Shown here: piece after piece, positions 8,611 to 18,020 of the stretch
Numbering within the stretch: position 1 is the first letter of the stretch
Layout of the letters: every line of letters starts with the position of its first letter
NCBI RefSeq assembly: GCF_030812475.1
Contig: NZ_JAUSSR010000002.1
Span: 62,001-126,000, forward strand
DNA length: 64,000 nucleotides
Origin: Pseudomonas lini
GTDB taxonomy: Bacteria > Pseudomonadota > Gammaproteobacteria > Pseudomonadales > Pseudomonadaceae
Reading direction: 5' to 3'
Made by a program: the position numbers and the translations under genes
The notes under the pieces: generated by a model
The model's input: only the letters and a program-made list of their open reading frames with translations
Databases searched by the model: none
Told to the model about the DNA's origin: nothing

Positions 8611-11600
8611 ATGGACCTCAACCGTCGTCAGTTCTTCAAGGTCGCTGGTATCGGCCTTGCGGGCTCGAGCCTCGGCGCGCTGGGCATGGCCCCCGCGACT
8701 GCCTTCGCCGAGCAGGTGCGCCACTTCAAGCTTGCCCACACCCATGAAACCCGCAACACCTGTCCGTATTGCTCGGTCGGCTGCGGGTTGATCATGTACA
8801 GCCAGGGCGATGCCGCCAAGAACGTCGCGCAAAACATCATCCACATCGAAGGCGATGCCGACCACCCGGTCAACCGCGGCACCCTGTGCCCCAAAGGCGC
8901 CGGCCTGCTCGACTTCATCCACAGCCCCGGTCGCCTGCACTACCCCGAAGTGCGCAAGCCGGGCAGCAGCGAGTGGACGCGGGTCTCCTGGGACGAAGCG
9001 CTGGATCGCGTGGCCGATCTGATGAAGGCCGATCGCGACGCCAACTTCATCGAGAAGAACGAAGAGGGCGAAACAGTGAACCGCTGGCTGACCACCGGTT
9101 TCCTGGCGGCCTCGGCGGCGTCCAACGAAGCGGGCTATATCACCCACAAGGTCATTCGCAGTCTCGGCATGCTGGGGTTCGACAACCAGGCGCGTGTCTG
9201 ACACGGCCCGACGGTGGCAAGTCTTGCCCCGACGTTTGGCCGTGGTGCCATGACCAATACCTGGACCGATATCGCTAACGCGAACCTGATCCTGGTGATG
9301 GGCGGCAACGCAGCAGAAGCGCACCCGTGTGGCTTCAAATGGGTGACCGAAGCCAAGGCGCACAACGCCGCCAGGCTGATCGTGATCGACCCGCGATTTA
9401 CCCGGACCGCTTCGGTGGCCGACTATTACGCGCCGATTCGCACCGGCACCGACATCGCCTTCATGGGCGGGTTGATCAATTATCTGCTGACCGAGGACAA
9501 GATCCAGCACGAGTACGTGCGCAACTACACCGACCTGTCGTTCCTGGTGGACCCCGGTTTCACGTTCGAGGACGGGATCTTCAGCGGCTATGACGCGGCC
9601 AAGCGTCGTTATACCGACAAGACCACCTGGAACTATCAATACGCCGAAGACGGCTTCGCCAAGGTTGACCCGACCCTGCAAGACCCGCGCTGCGTCTACC
9701 AGCTGCTCAAGCAGCACTACAGCCGTTACAACCTGGAACTGGTGAGCCAGATCTGCGGCATGCCGACCGAATCGATCAAAAAGATCTGGGAAGAAATCGC
9801 CACCTGCTCGCAACCGGGCAAGACCATGACGATTCTCTATGCCCTGGGCTGGACCCAGCATTCCATCGGTTCGCAGATCATCCGCAGCGCGGCGATGGTG
9901 CAACTGCTGCTGGGCAACGTCGGCATGCCCGGCGGCGGCGTCAACGCCTTGCGCGGGCACTCCAACATCCAGGGCCTGACCGACCTCGGACTATTGTCGA
10001 ACACCTTGACCGGCTACCTGACCCTGCCCAGCGACAGCGAGCAGGATTACGACACCTACATCTTCAAACGGGCGCTGAAGCCGTTGCGTCCAGGACAGAT
10101 GTCCTACTGGCAGAACTACGGCAAGTTTCATGTCAGCCTGATGAAGTCCTGGTACGGCGCCAATGCCACGTCAGAGAATCATTGGGGCTACGACTACCTG
10201 CCCAAGATCGACGTCCCCAGCTACGACATCCTGAAAATGTTCGACATGATGGGCCAGGGCAAGGTCAACGGTTACATGTGCCAGGGCTTCAACCCGATCG
10301 CCGCGCTGCCGGATAAAAACCGGGTGACGGCGGCACTGGCCAGACTGAAGTGGCTGGTGATCATGGATCCGCTGGCCACCGAAACCTCCGAGTTCTGGAA
10401 AAACGTCGGGCCGTACAACGATGTGAAGAGCGCCGACATCCAGACCGAAGTGATTCGCCTGCCCACCACCTGCTTCGCCGAGGAGGACGGCTCGCTGGTC
10501 AACAGCAGTCGCTGGCTGCAATGGCACTGGAAAGGCGCCGACGGCCCGGGATTGGCGCGGACCGACATCCGTATCATGAGCGAATTGTTCCTGCGCCTGC
10601 GCCAGCGTTATCAGGCCAATGGCGGTGCCTATGCCGAGCCGATGATGAAACTGTCGTGGCCCTACAAAGTGCCTGAAGAACCGTCGCCGGAAGAACTGGC
10701 CAAGGAAATCAACGGCAGCGCCACCGCCGACTTCACCGACGCCACCGGCGCGACAATCAAGGCCGGCGCGCAACTGGCCGGTTTCGGCCAGCTCAAGGAT
10801 GACGGCAGCACCGCGTCCGGTTGCTGGATTTTCTGCGGCAGCTGGACCGAGGCGGGCAACCAGATGGCCCGGCGCGACAACAGCGACCCCTACGGCACGC
10901 ACCAGCATCAGGGCTGGGCCTGGGCCTGGCCGGCGAACCGTCGGATTCTCTACAACCGCGCCTCGTGCGACCCGCAGGGCAAACCCTGGGCCGAGAACAA
11001 GCGCCTGGTATGGTGGAACGGCAAAACCTGGACCGGCACCGACATCCCGGACTACAAGGCCGATTCGCCACCGGAAGCCGGAATGAACCCGTTCATCATG
11101 GCGCCCGAAGGCGTCGGGCGGTTTTTCACCCGGGACAATATGGCCGAAGGCCCCTTCCCGGAACACTACGAACCGTTCGAAACGCCCATCGGCATCAACC
11201 CGCTGCACCCCAACAACAAGGGCGCCACCAGCAACCCGGCGGCGCGGATCTTCGATTCGGTGTGGGACACCCTCGGCGTGGCCAAGGATTATCCCTACGC
11301 GGCCACCAGCTACCGGCTGACCGAGCATTTCCACTTCTGGAGCAAGCATTGCAAGCTCAACGCCATCTCCCAGCCCGAGCAGTTCGTGGAGATCGGCGAA
11401 GTGCTGGCCAAGGACAAAGGCATCGTTGCTGGCGACAAGGTGCGAGTCAGCTCCAAGCGCGGCTTCATCGAAGCGGTGGCGGTGGTGACCAAGCGCATCC
11501 GGCCGTTGCAGGTCAACGGCCAGGTGGTGCACCACATCGGGATTCCGTTGCACTGGGGCTTCACCGGCCTGACGCGCCACGGTTACCTGACCAATACCCT

Positions 11601-11676
11601 GGTGCCGTTCCTCGGCGATGGCAATTCCCAGACCCCGGAATCCAAGTCATTCCTGGTCAACGTGGAGAAAGTCTAA
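8611..11676 (+). CDS. fdnG: Formate dehydrogenase-N, molybdopterin selenoprotein large subunit (Sec197)
   Basis: Catalytic subunit of respiratory formate dehydrogenase: it oxidises formate to CO2 on the periplasmic side and passes electrons to FdnH. The gene is one reading frame of 1021 residues (E. coli FdnG has 1015), read through a TGA at 9199-9201 that encodes selenocysteine 197. The context V-Sec-H-G-P matches the Mo-ligand site of Sec formate dehydrogenases. A Tat signal with NRRQFFK at residues 4-10 leads to a cleavage region near AFA-EQ. The 4Fe-4S cluster ligands are C51, C54, C58 and C93. GGAG at 8601 sets the start. fdnH follows with no gap. An annotation pipeline that treats UGA only as stop would split this gene in two. 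Confidence 0.96.
9199..9238 (+). promoter_or_regulatory. Sec UGA codon and bacterial SECIS hairpin
   Basis: The UGA at 9199 is followed at bacterial SECIS distance by a hairpin with stem GGCAA (9216-9220) paired to TTGCC (9224-9228) around the loop GTC. Flanking G and C bases extend the stem, with an unpaired T at 9215. The position and the loop resemble the E. coli fdhF and fdnG SECIS, which SelB binds through the apical loop. Confidence 0.75.
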
Positions 11677-12612
11677 ATGGCCAGCCAAGACATCATCGCC
11701 CGTTCGGCCACCACCACGGTTTCGCCTTCGGTGCGCACTCAGGACGAAGTGGCCAAGCTGATCGACACCACCAAGTGCATCGGCTGCAAGGCCTGCCAGG
11801 TCGCTTGCTCGGAATGGAACGAGCTGCGCGACGAAGTCGGGCATAACCTCGGCACCTACGATAACCCCCATGACCTGAGTGCAGACACCTGGACCTTGAT
11901 GCGCTTTACCGAGCATGAAACCGATGCCGGCAACCTCGAATGGCTGATTCGCAAGGACGGCTGCATGCACTGTGCCGAACCGGGTTGCCTGGCGGCGTGC
12001 CCGAGCCCGGGCGCGATCATCAAGCACGCCAACGGCATCGTCGATTTCGACCAGGACCATTGCATCGGCTGCGGTTACTGCATCACCGGTTGCCCGTTCA
12101 ACATTCCGCGCATCTCGCAGAAGGATCACAAGGCCTACAAATGCACCCTGTGCTCGGACCGGGTGGCGGTGGGCCTGGAGCCGGCCTGCGTGAAAACCTG
12201 TCCCACCGGGGCGATCGTGTTCGGTACCAAGGACGACATGAAAGAACACGCCGCCGAGCGCGTCGTCGACCTCAAGAGCCGCGGTTTTGCCAACGCCGGC
12301 CTGTACGACCCTGCCGGTGTCGGCGGCACGCATGTCATGTATGTGTTGCATCACGCGGACACGCCGGTGCTCTACGCCGGCTTGCCGGATCATCCGACCA
12401 TCAGTCCCCTGGTGGACCTGTGGAAGGGCGTGAGCAAACCCTTGGGGTTACTGGCCATGGGCCTGGCGGTGCTGGCCGGGTTCTTCCACTACGTGCGAGT
12501 CGGGCCGCAGCTGGTCGAGGAGGATGAGCTCCCGGGCGTCGTCGATCCGGCGGTGCATGAGGTCGATCCGTCGGTGCATACCTTTGATCCGCGCGGGGAG
12601 GACAGACCATGA
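11677..12612 (+). CDS. fdnH: Formate dehydrogenase-N iron-sulfur subunit
   Basis: Electron-transfer subunit of 311 residues that carries four 4Fe-4S clusters between FdnG and the cytochrome b subunit. Cysteine motifs include [11 protein letters not shown] (C34, C37, C40, C44), [24 protein letters not shown] and CTLC..CVKTCP. A single C-terminal membrane span ([18 protein letters not shown], about 262-280) anchors it, after which a short acidic tail remains. The start codon directly abuts the fdnG stop, and the 3' end overlaps fdnI in an ATGA, so the three subunits are translationally coupled. There is no signal peptide; export should rely on the FdnG Tat signal, as known for this family. Confidence 0.96.
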   Translation: MASQDIIARSATTTVSPSVRTQDEVAKLIDTTKCIGCKACQVACSEWNELRDEVGHNLGTYDNPHDLSADTWTLMRFTEHETDAGNLEWLIRKDGCMHCAEPGCLAACPSPGAIIKHANGIVDFDQDHCIGCGYCITGCPFNIPRISQKDHKAYKCTLCSDRVAVGLEPACVKTCPTGAIVFGTKDDMKEHAAERVVDLKSRGFANAGLYDPAGVGGTHVMYVLHHADTPVLYAGLPDHPTISPLVDLWKGVSKPLGLLAMGLAVLAGFFHYVRVGPQLVEEDELPGVVDPAVHEVDPSVHTFDPRGEDRP

Positions 12613-13262
12613 TCCGCAGACAGATCCTGCGCTATACCGCGAACCAGCGCACCAATCACTGGCTGGTGGCGATCTTCTTCTTCCTGGCGGCGCTGTCGGG
12701 GCTGGCGTTGTTTCATCCGGCGCTGTTCTGGCTCAGCCACCTGTTCGGCGGCGGACCCTGGACGCGCATCCTGCATCCGTTCATGGGCGTGGTGATGTTC
12801 GTCCTGTTTCTGGGCCTGGTGATTCAATTTTTTCGGGCGAATTTCTTTATCAGCAATGACCGCCTGTGGCTGCGCCGTGTCGGGCGGGTGATCCGCAACG
12901 AGGAGGAGGGCGTGCCGGCGATCGGCAAGTACAACCCGGGGCAGAAGCTGCTGTTCTGGACCTTGCTCCTGTGCATGCTGGTGTTGCTGTTCAGTGGCCT
13001 GGTGATCTGGCGCGCGTATTTCAGCGTTTACTTCGGCATCACGGCGATTCGCTGGGCGATGTTGCTGCACGCGGTGGCCGGCTTGATTTTGGTGCTGAGC
13101 ATCATCGTGCACATTTACGCCGGCATCTGGATCAAGGGGTCGGTCAGCGCCATGATGCATGGCTGGGTCAGCCGCGCCTGGGCAAAAAAACACCACGAAC
13201 TCTGGTACCGGGAAGTGACCCGGGACGAACATCCCGAGCGGCCGATCAACAGAAAAGGATAA
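12609..13262 (+). CDS. fdnI: Formate dehydrogenase-N cytochrome b556 subunit
   Basis: Membrane subunit of 217 residues with four hydrophobic spans. It binds two b-type hemes and reduces the quinone pool with electrons from FdnH. Conserved features are the N-terminal [21 protein letters not shown], with His in the first span, [13 protein letters not shown] in the second, and a late span containing [24 protein letters not shown] with paired histidines for heme. The length equals E. coli FdnI. It overlaps fdnH by four bases and is followed within five bases by fdhE. Confidence 0.95.
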   Translation: MIRRQILRYTANQRTNHWLVAIFFFLAALSGLALFHPALFWLSHLFGGGPWTRILHPFMGVVMFVLFLGLVIQFFRANFFISNDRLWLRRVGRVIRNEEEGVPAIGKYNPGQKLLFWTLLLCMLVLLFSGLVIWRAYFSVYFGITAIRWAMLLHAVAGLILVLSIIVHIYAGIWIKGSVSAMMHGWVSRAWAKKHHELWYREVTRDEHPERPINRKG

Positions 13263-13266
13263 ACCC

Positions 13267-14193
13267 TTGGCGACGATTCTTGAGCCTGACGACATCGAAG
13301 CGGCGGCGACTTCTCCGCCGTTTCTGCACCTGCCACCGAACAACTTGTTCATGTTGCGGGCGCAGCGCCTGGAACGATTTGCCGAAGGGCATCCCTTGGC
13401 CGACTATCTGCGCCTGGTGGCCGGCCTGTGCCATGTTCAGCAGCAACTGATGGACGATCCACCCGCAACCGCACTGACGGACCCCGAACGCCTGCGGGTC
13501 TGCCAGCAACATGGCCTGCCACCGTTCGCTGCCGACAGCCTGGTGCGAGAGGGAGGTTGGTTGCCGTTCCTCGAAGGCCTGTTGCAGCGCTACCCCCCAC
13601 CTGCACAACCTGCGGTCGAAAAAGCCTTGGTCGCTTTGCGCAACGCTAACGCCGGACAGCTCAAGGCCTGGGCGATTGCGCTGGTCAGCGGCCAGTTCAC
13701 GTTGCTGCCGGCCGCACTGGTGCCGTTTCTCGGCGCCGCGTTGCAGGTAGCCTGGAGCCATTGGTTGTTGGGCACGCCGAATCTGCACCTGAAACCCGGC
13801 GATAGTCTCAACCAATGCCCGGCCTGTGGTTCGCCGGCCATGGCCGGGGTGATTCGTCATCGTGGCAAATACAACGGCCTGCGTTATCTGGTGTGCTCGT
13901 TGTGTGCCTGCGAATGGCACGTGGTGCGGGTCAAATGCGTGTATTGCGAACAAAGCAAAGGCCTGGAATACGTCAGCCTCGACGATGACCGCCACGCCGC
14001 CGACCAGGCGCCGTTGCGCGCGGAAACCTGCCCCGGCTGTCACAGCTACCTGAAGCTGCTGTACCTGGAGTACGACGCCGAAGCCGAAGCGCTCTCGACT
14101 GACCTGAGCAGCCTGATGCTCGATATGCGCCTGGAGCAGGAAGGCTACCAGCGCCCCGCGCCGAATCTGTTGTTAGCCCCCGGAAGCGACTGA
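13267..14193 (+). CDS. fdhE: Formate dehydrogenase accessory protein
   Basis: Cytoplasmic maturation factor of 308 residues needed to make active formate dehydrogenase. The C-terminal half carries the rubredoxin-like cysteine pairs typical of FdhE: CPACGSP, CSLCACEWHVVRVKC, CVYC and CPGC. The start is a TTG at 13267, with AAGGA seven bases upstream; no ATG in the right place competes. It follows fdnI directly, so it is the fourth gene of the fdn operon. A REP pair separates it from selA. Confidence 0.93.
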   Translation: MATILEPDDIEAAATSPPFLHLPPNNLFMLRAQRLERFAEGHPLADYLRLVAGLCHVQQQLMDDPPATALTDPERLRVCQQHGLPPFAADSLVREGGWLPFLEGLLQRYPPPAQPAVEKALVALRNANAGQLKAWAIALVSGQFTLLPAALVPFLGAALQVAWSHWLLGTPNLHLKPGDSLNQCPACGSPAMAGVIRHRGKYNGLRYLVCSLCACEWHVVRVKCVYCEQSKGLEYVSLDDDRHAADQAPLRAETCPGCHSYLKLLYLEYDAEAEALSTDLSSLMLDMRLEQEGYQRPAPNLLLAPGSD

Positions 14194-14202
14194 ACCCGTG
14201 AT

Positions 14203-14290
14203 CCTGTAGGAGCCGGCTTGCCGGCGAAGGCGTTGCCATGGGCACCGCAAGGCTCGAGACCGCTTTCGCTGGCAAGCCAGCTCCTACAGG
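14203..14290. repeat. REP pair between fdhE and selA
   Basis: CCTGTAGGAGCCGGCTTGCC faces GGCAAGCCAGCTCCTACAGG across a spacer of about 45 bases. Located inside what otherwise looks like one fdn-sel transcription unit, it may protect the upstream mRNA or lower read-through into selA. Confidence 0.85.
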
Positions 14291-14336
14291 GGTTCAACGG
14301 CTACACTCAGGCGGTCAGCGTTTGCGGGAGCCCCTG

Positions 14337-15767
14337 ATGTCTTCCAGATCCGCCAGCCAGGCCTTGCGGCTACCTTCCATAGACAGTTTGTTGCGTCATC
14401 CGGCGTGCCAGCCACTGGCCGAGCGCTATGGGCGCGACGCGCTGCTGGCGAGCTTGCGGCAATTGCTCGATGACATGCGCGAGGCGGTGCATGACGGGGC
14501 GGTGGAGGGGGTGGAAATCAACCCGCAGGTATTGGCGGGAAGGGTCGGCGAGCGTTTGGCGATCCAGCACCGCAGCCATGTCCGCCGAGTATTCAACCTT
14601 ACCGGCACCGTGCTCCACACCAACCTCGGTCGAGCACTGTTGCCCGAGGAAGCCATTGAAGCGGTGCAGCTCGCTGCGCGCTACCCGCTCAACCTGGAAT
14701 TCGACCTGGACAGCGGCAGGCGCGGCGACCGTGACGACTTGATCGAAGGCTTGATCCGCGAGTTGACCGGCGCCGAAGCCGTGACCGTGGTCAACAACAA
14801 TGCCGCCGCGGTGTTGCTGACGCTCAACAGCCTGGGCGCGCGCAAGGAAGGCATCATTTCCCGGGGCGAGCTGATCGAGATCGGCGGCGCGTTCCGGATT
14901 CCCGACATCATGGCCCGGGCCGGGGTGAAGCTGCACGAAGTCGGCACCACCAATCGCACCCATGCCCGGGATTATGAGGCAGCCATCGGTCCGCGCAGTG
15001 GCCTGGTGATGCGCGTCCATGCGAGCAACTACGCCATCGAAGGCTTCACCGCCCAGGTGCCGACCACCGAGCTGGCGCAAATAGCCCACCGACACGGATT
15101 GCCGTTGCTTGAGGACCTCGGCAGCGGCAGCCTGCTGGATCTGACACGCTGGGGATTGCCCGCCGAACCGACGGTGCGCCAGGCGCTGCTCGATGGCGCG
15201 GACATCGTGACCTTCAGCGGTGACAAGTTGCTCGGCGGGCCGCAAGCCGGGTTGATCGTCGGTCGCAAGGACCTGATCGCGCGAATCAAGAAGAACCCGC
15301 TCAAACGCGCCTTGCGGGTCGACAAACTGACCTTGGCCGCCCTCGAGGCCGTGTTGGGCCTGTATCGCAATCCGGACCGATTGGCCGAACGCTTGCCGAG
15401 TCTGCGCCTGCTGACCCGGCCACAAGCGGACATCCTGGCCCAGGCCGAACGCCTGCTGCCTGCGCTGGCCAGGGTGCTCGGCGACAGCTGGGGCGTCAGC
15501 GCAGTGACGGCACTGGGCATGATCGGCAGTGGCAGCCAACCGGTGGCGCGCCTGCCAAGTGCCGCGTTATGCCTGCGCCCGCTGGTGTCCAAACGTCTGC
15601 GCGGACGATGCTTGCACGGTCTGGAAACCAAGCTACGCGACTTGCCGATCCCGGTACTCGGACGCATCGATGACGACGCATTGTGGCTCGACCTGCGGCA
15701 ACTGGACGACGAGGCGGCGTGGCTCGCGCAACTCGAGCAATGGCCGCAGGAGGGTGCACCAGGGTGA
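14337..15767 (+). CDS. selA: L-seryl-tRNA(Sec) selenium transferase
   Basis: PLP enzyme that converts seryl-tRNA(Sec) to selenocysteyl-tRNA(Sec) with selenophosphate. 476 residues, close to the bacterial norm. Key features are [18 protein letters not shown] at about 85-102, the [13 protein letters not shown] stretch near 151-163, and the Schiff-base lysine K297 in [15 protein letters not shown]. The frame extends upstream through the REP pair, but the ATG at 14337, with GGGAG before it, matches the family start. The stop overlaps the selB start (GTGA). selD, which supplies selenophosphate, is not in the window. Confidence 0.95.
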   Translation: MSSRSASQALRLPSIDSLLRHPACQPLAERYGRDALLASLRQLLDDMREAVHDGAVEGVEINPQVLAGRVGERLAIQHRSHVRRVFNLTGTVLHTNLGRALLPEEAIEAVQLAARYPLNLEFDLDSGRRGDRDDLIEGLIRELTGAEAVTVVNNNAAAVLLTLNSLGARKEGIISRGELIEIGGAFRIPDIMARAGVKLHEVGTTNRTHARDYEAAIGPRSGLVMRVHASNYAIEGFTAQVPTTELAQIAHRHGLPLLEDLGSGSLLDLTRWGLPAEPTVRQALLDGADIVTFSGDKLLGGPQAGLIVGRKDLIARIKKNPLKRALRVDKLTLAALEAVLGLYRNPDRLAERLPSLRLLTRPQADILAQAERLLPALARVLGDSWGVSAVTALGMIGSGSQPVARLPSAALCLRPLVSKRLRGRCLHGLETKLRDLPIPVLGRIDDDALWLDLRQLDDEAAWLAQLEQWPQEGAPG

Positions 15768-17671
15768 TAGTCGGTACCGCAGGGCACGTCGATCATGGCA
15801 AGACAGCCTTGCTCCAGGCCCTGACCGGCCAGGCCGGCGATCGTCGCCGGGAAGAACGCGAGCGCGGCATGACCATCGACCTGGGTTACCTGTATGCGGC
15901 GCTGGAACCCGGAGCGCCCCTGACCGGTTTTATCGACGTGCCCGGTCATGAGCGCTTCACCCACAACATGCTGGCCGGGGCGCAGGGCATTGATCTGGTG
16001 CTGCTGGTGGTGGCGGCCGACGATGGTGTCATGCCACAGACCCGCGAACATCTGGCCATCGTCGAACTGCTGGGCATTCCCCGGGCACTGATTGCCATCA
16101 CTAAATGCGACCGGGTCGATCCCGCCAGGGTGCAGGCCGTGCACGAACAGATCGAAGCGTTGCTGGCACCCGGACCCTATGCCGGTGCGCCGCGGATAGC
16201 GCTGTCGAGTGTGACCGGGACGGGAGTCGAGGCCCTGCGCCTGGCCTTGCTCCAGGCGCAACATGAAGTGCTGCAACGCAGCACCCGCGGCGGTTTCCGC
16301 CTGGCCATCGATCGCGCTTTCAGCGTGGCCGGTGCCGGTATCGTGGTGACCGGTACCGCGTTGTCCGGGCAGGTTGCGGTGGGTGATACGCTGATGCTCG
16401 GTCCCCATGGAAAACCGGTACGCGTGCGTGGCCTGCATGCGCAAAATCAAGCCGCGACTAGCGCGTGGGCCGGCCAGCGCGTGGCGTTGAACCTGAGTGC
16501 CGAGCGTCTGGCGCTGGAGCAGATTCACCGGGGGCACTGGCTGCTGGCCGAGTGGCTGTTTGCGCCGACCCAACGCCTGGATATCGAATTACGGTTACTG
16601 GCCAGCGAAAATCGGCCCCTGGAGCACTTTCAATCGGTGCATGTGCATGTGGCTACCCAGGACGTGACGGGACGGGTGGCGTTGCTCGAAGGCACAAACC
16701 TCGACCCCGGTGGGCAGATGCTCGCGCAGCTGCTGCTCAATGCACCGGTGCAGGCCGTGAAGGGCGATCCGCTGATTCTTCGCGACCAGAGCGCCCAACG
16801 CACGCTTGGCGGTGGCCGGGTACTCGACCCGTTTGCGCCGAGCCGACACCGCCGCAGTCCCGAGCGTTTGGCGCAGCTGCAGGCACTGGCCGGCAGCAAT
16901 AGCCTGGAACAGGTGCTGCCGGTATTGCTGGCCAACAGCGACACAGGCCTCGATCCGCGACGCCTGGAGCGTCAGTTCAACCGTCTGCGGGATAACTGGG
17001 TGTTGCCGGGCGATGTGCATCTGATCGACACACGGCGAGGTTCATTGCTGTTCAGTGCGTCCCGCTGGGAAGCCCTGAAAATATCGGTGCTGGAACACCT
17101 CGCCCGTTTTCATCGACTTGAACCGGATCAAATGGGACCGGACCGGGATCGCTTGCGCCGGTTCACCGGCACCGCACTGGATCGTGCGGCCTTCATCAGC
17201 CTGCTTGAAGCATTGCTGGCCAGCGGCGCGATGGCGGCCAGCGGTCCGTGGTTGCATCTGCCCGATCATCAGGTGCGTTTGAGCGAAGAGGACGAAGCTT
17301 TGTGGCGACACTTGCAGCCGGTGTTCGAGCAGGCAGGCTTCGATCCGCCGTGGGTGCGCGACCTTGGCCATGACCCGGTCGCGGTACGCTTGCTGCTGCG
17401 CAAGATGGCGCGGCTGGGGTTGCTGCACCAGATAGTCCGTGATCTGTTCTACACCGATGCGATGCTGCGTCGATTGGCGGCTATGCTGGTGCAACTGGCG
17501 GCCGAGAACCCGCAGATCCAGGTCACGGCGTTTCGCGATAAGGTGGGCCTGGGGCGTAAACGCAGCATCCAGATTCTTGAATACTTCGACCGAATCGGCC
17601 TCACCCGGCGGTTCGGCGACAAGCGTCATCTACGACTCGACAATGCACTGGCTCAACCGAACGAGCCCTGA
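15764..17671 (+). CDS. selB: Selenocysteine-specific elongation factor
   Basis: GTPase that delivers selenocysteyl-tRNA to ribosomes stalled at UGA plus SECIS. 635 residues. The GTP-binding loop GHVDHGKT is at 7-14, the DVPGHERF switch near 60 and TKCD near 115. The C-terminal half has the winged-helix SECIS-binding region (ending [19 protein letters not shown]). The GTG at 15764 starts [10 protein letters not shown], exactly where SelB proteins begin, and overlaps the selA stop. The longer upstream frame lies inside selA and is not used. selC starts six bases after the stop codon. Confidence 0.95.
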   Translation: MIVGTAGHVDHGKTALLQALTGQAGDRRREERERGMTIDLGYLYAALEPGAPLTGFIDVPGHERFTHNMLAGAQGIDLVLLVVAADDGVMPQTREHLAIVELLGIPRALIAITKCDRVDPARVQAVHEQIEALLAPGPYAGAPRIALSSVTGTGVEALRLALLQAQHEVLQRSTRGGFRLAIDRAFSVAGAGIVVTGTALSGQVAVGDTLMLGPHGKPVRVRGLHAQNQAATSAWAGQRVALNLSAERLALEQIHRGHWLLAEWLFAPTQRLDIELRLLASENRPLEHFQSVHVHVATQDVTGRVALLEGTNLDPGGQMLAQLLLNAPVQAVKGDPLILRDQSAQRTLGGGRVLDPFAPSRHRRSPERLAQLQALAGSNSLEQVLPVLLANSDTGLDPRRLERQFNRLRDNWVLPGDVHLIDTRRGSLLFSASRWEALKISVLEHLARFHRLEPDQMGPDRDRLRRFTGTALDRAAFISLLEALLASGAMAASGPWLHLPDHQVRLSEEDEALWRHLQPVFEQAGFDPPWVRDLGHDPVAVRLLLRKMARLGLLHQIVRDLFYTDAMLRRLAAMLVQLAAENPQIQVTAFRDKVGLGRKRSIQILEYFDRIGLTRRFGDKRHLRLDNALAQPNEP

Positions 17672-17676
17672 ACTCA

Positions 17677-17772
17677 GGAAGGCAATCGCGCCCGGTGGCG
17701 CGGCCGGGCTTCAAACACGGTGGGGGACGGCATCCGTTCCCGGGCAGGTTCGACTCCCGCTGCCTTCCGCCA
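17677..17772 (+). tRNA. selC: tRNA-Sec (anticodon UCA)
   Basis: 96 bases including an encoded CCA. The eight-base-pair acceptor stem GGAAGGCA/TGCCTTCC is perfect. The D arm is the six-pair form CGCGCC-CGGT-GGCGCG with a four-base loop, the anticodon loop is CTTCAAA with TCA at 17711-17713, and there is a long variable arm. The T arm contains GGTTCGACTCC and the discriminator is G. These are the diagnostic features of bacterial tRNA-Sec. The anticodon stem CCGGG/CACGG has one G-A mismatch (pair 30-40). The gene lies immediately behind selB and could be cut from the selB transcript. Confidence 0.96.
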
Positions 17773-17803
17773 TTTCAAATCTCCCCCCCAGGCACCAACA
17801 ATT

Positions 17804-17900
17804 CCCTGTGGGAGCGAGACCGGCTTGTTGGCGAAGGCGTCGGTAGATTCAAAATCGCAGCGACTGACACACCGCTTTCGCGAGCAAGCCCGCTCCCACA
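17804..17900. repeat. REP pair behind selC
   Basis: CCCTGTGGGAGCGAGACCGG faces CGAGCAAGCCCGCTCCCACA with a spacer of about 50 bases. The left arm carries an extra AC, typical of a diverged REP subtype. It probably marks the end of the sel transcript. Confidence 0.75.
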
Positions 17901-17942
17901 TTTGGAGCGGTGCCAGGGCACACATTTCCCAGACACCGAAAA

Positions 17943-17975
17943 TCCCTGTAGGAGCTGGCTTGCCAGCGAAGGCGG
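17943..17975. repeat. Single REP copy
   Basis: CCCTGTAGGAGCTGGCTTGC followed by CAGCGAAGGCGG, unpaired, between selC and the 3' end of the leftward phbC gene. Confidence 0.7.
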
Positions 17976-18020
17976 CAGCCCACTCACCATCGCGCTCAGA
18001 TTAGAGCGCGGGCCTGACGG

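Noticed and set aside
9199..9201. Internal TGA that would make fdnG a broken gene
   Set aside because: The reading frame continues without any other stop for 825 codons, the TGA falls at the known Sec site (V-U-H-G-P), a SECIS-like hairpin follows, and selA, selB and tRNA-Sec are next door. It is a selenocysteine codon, not a mutation.
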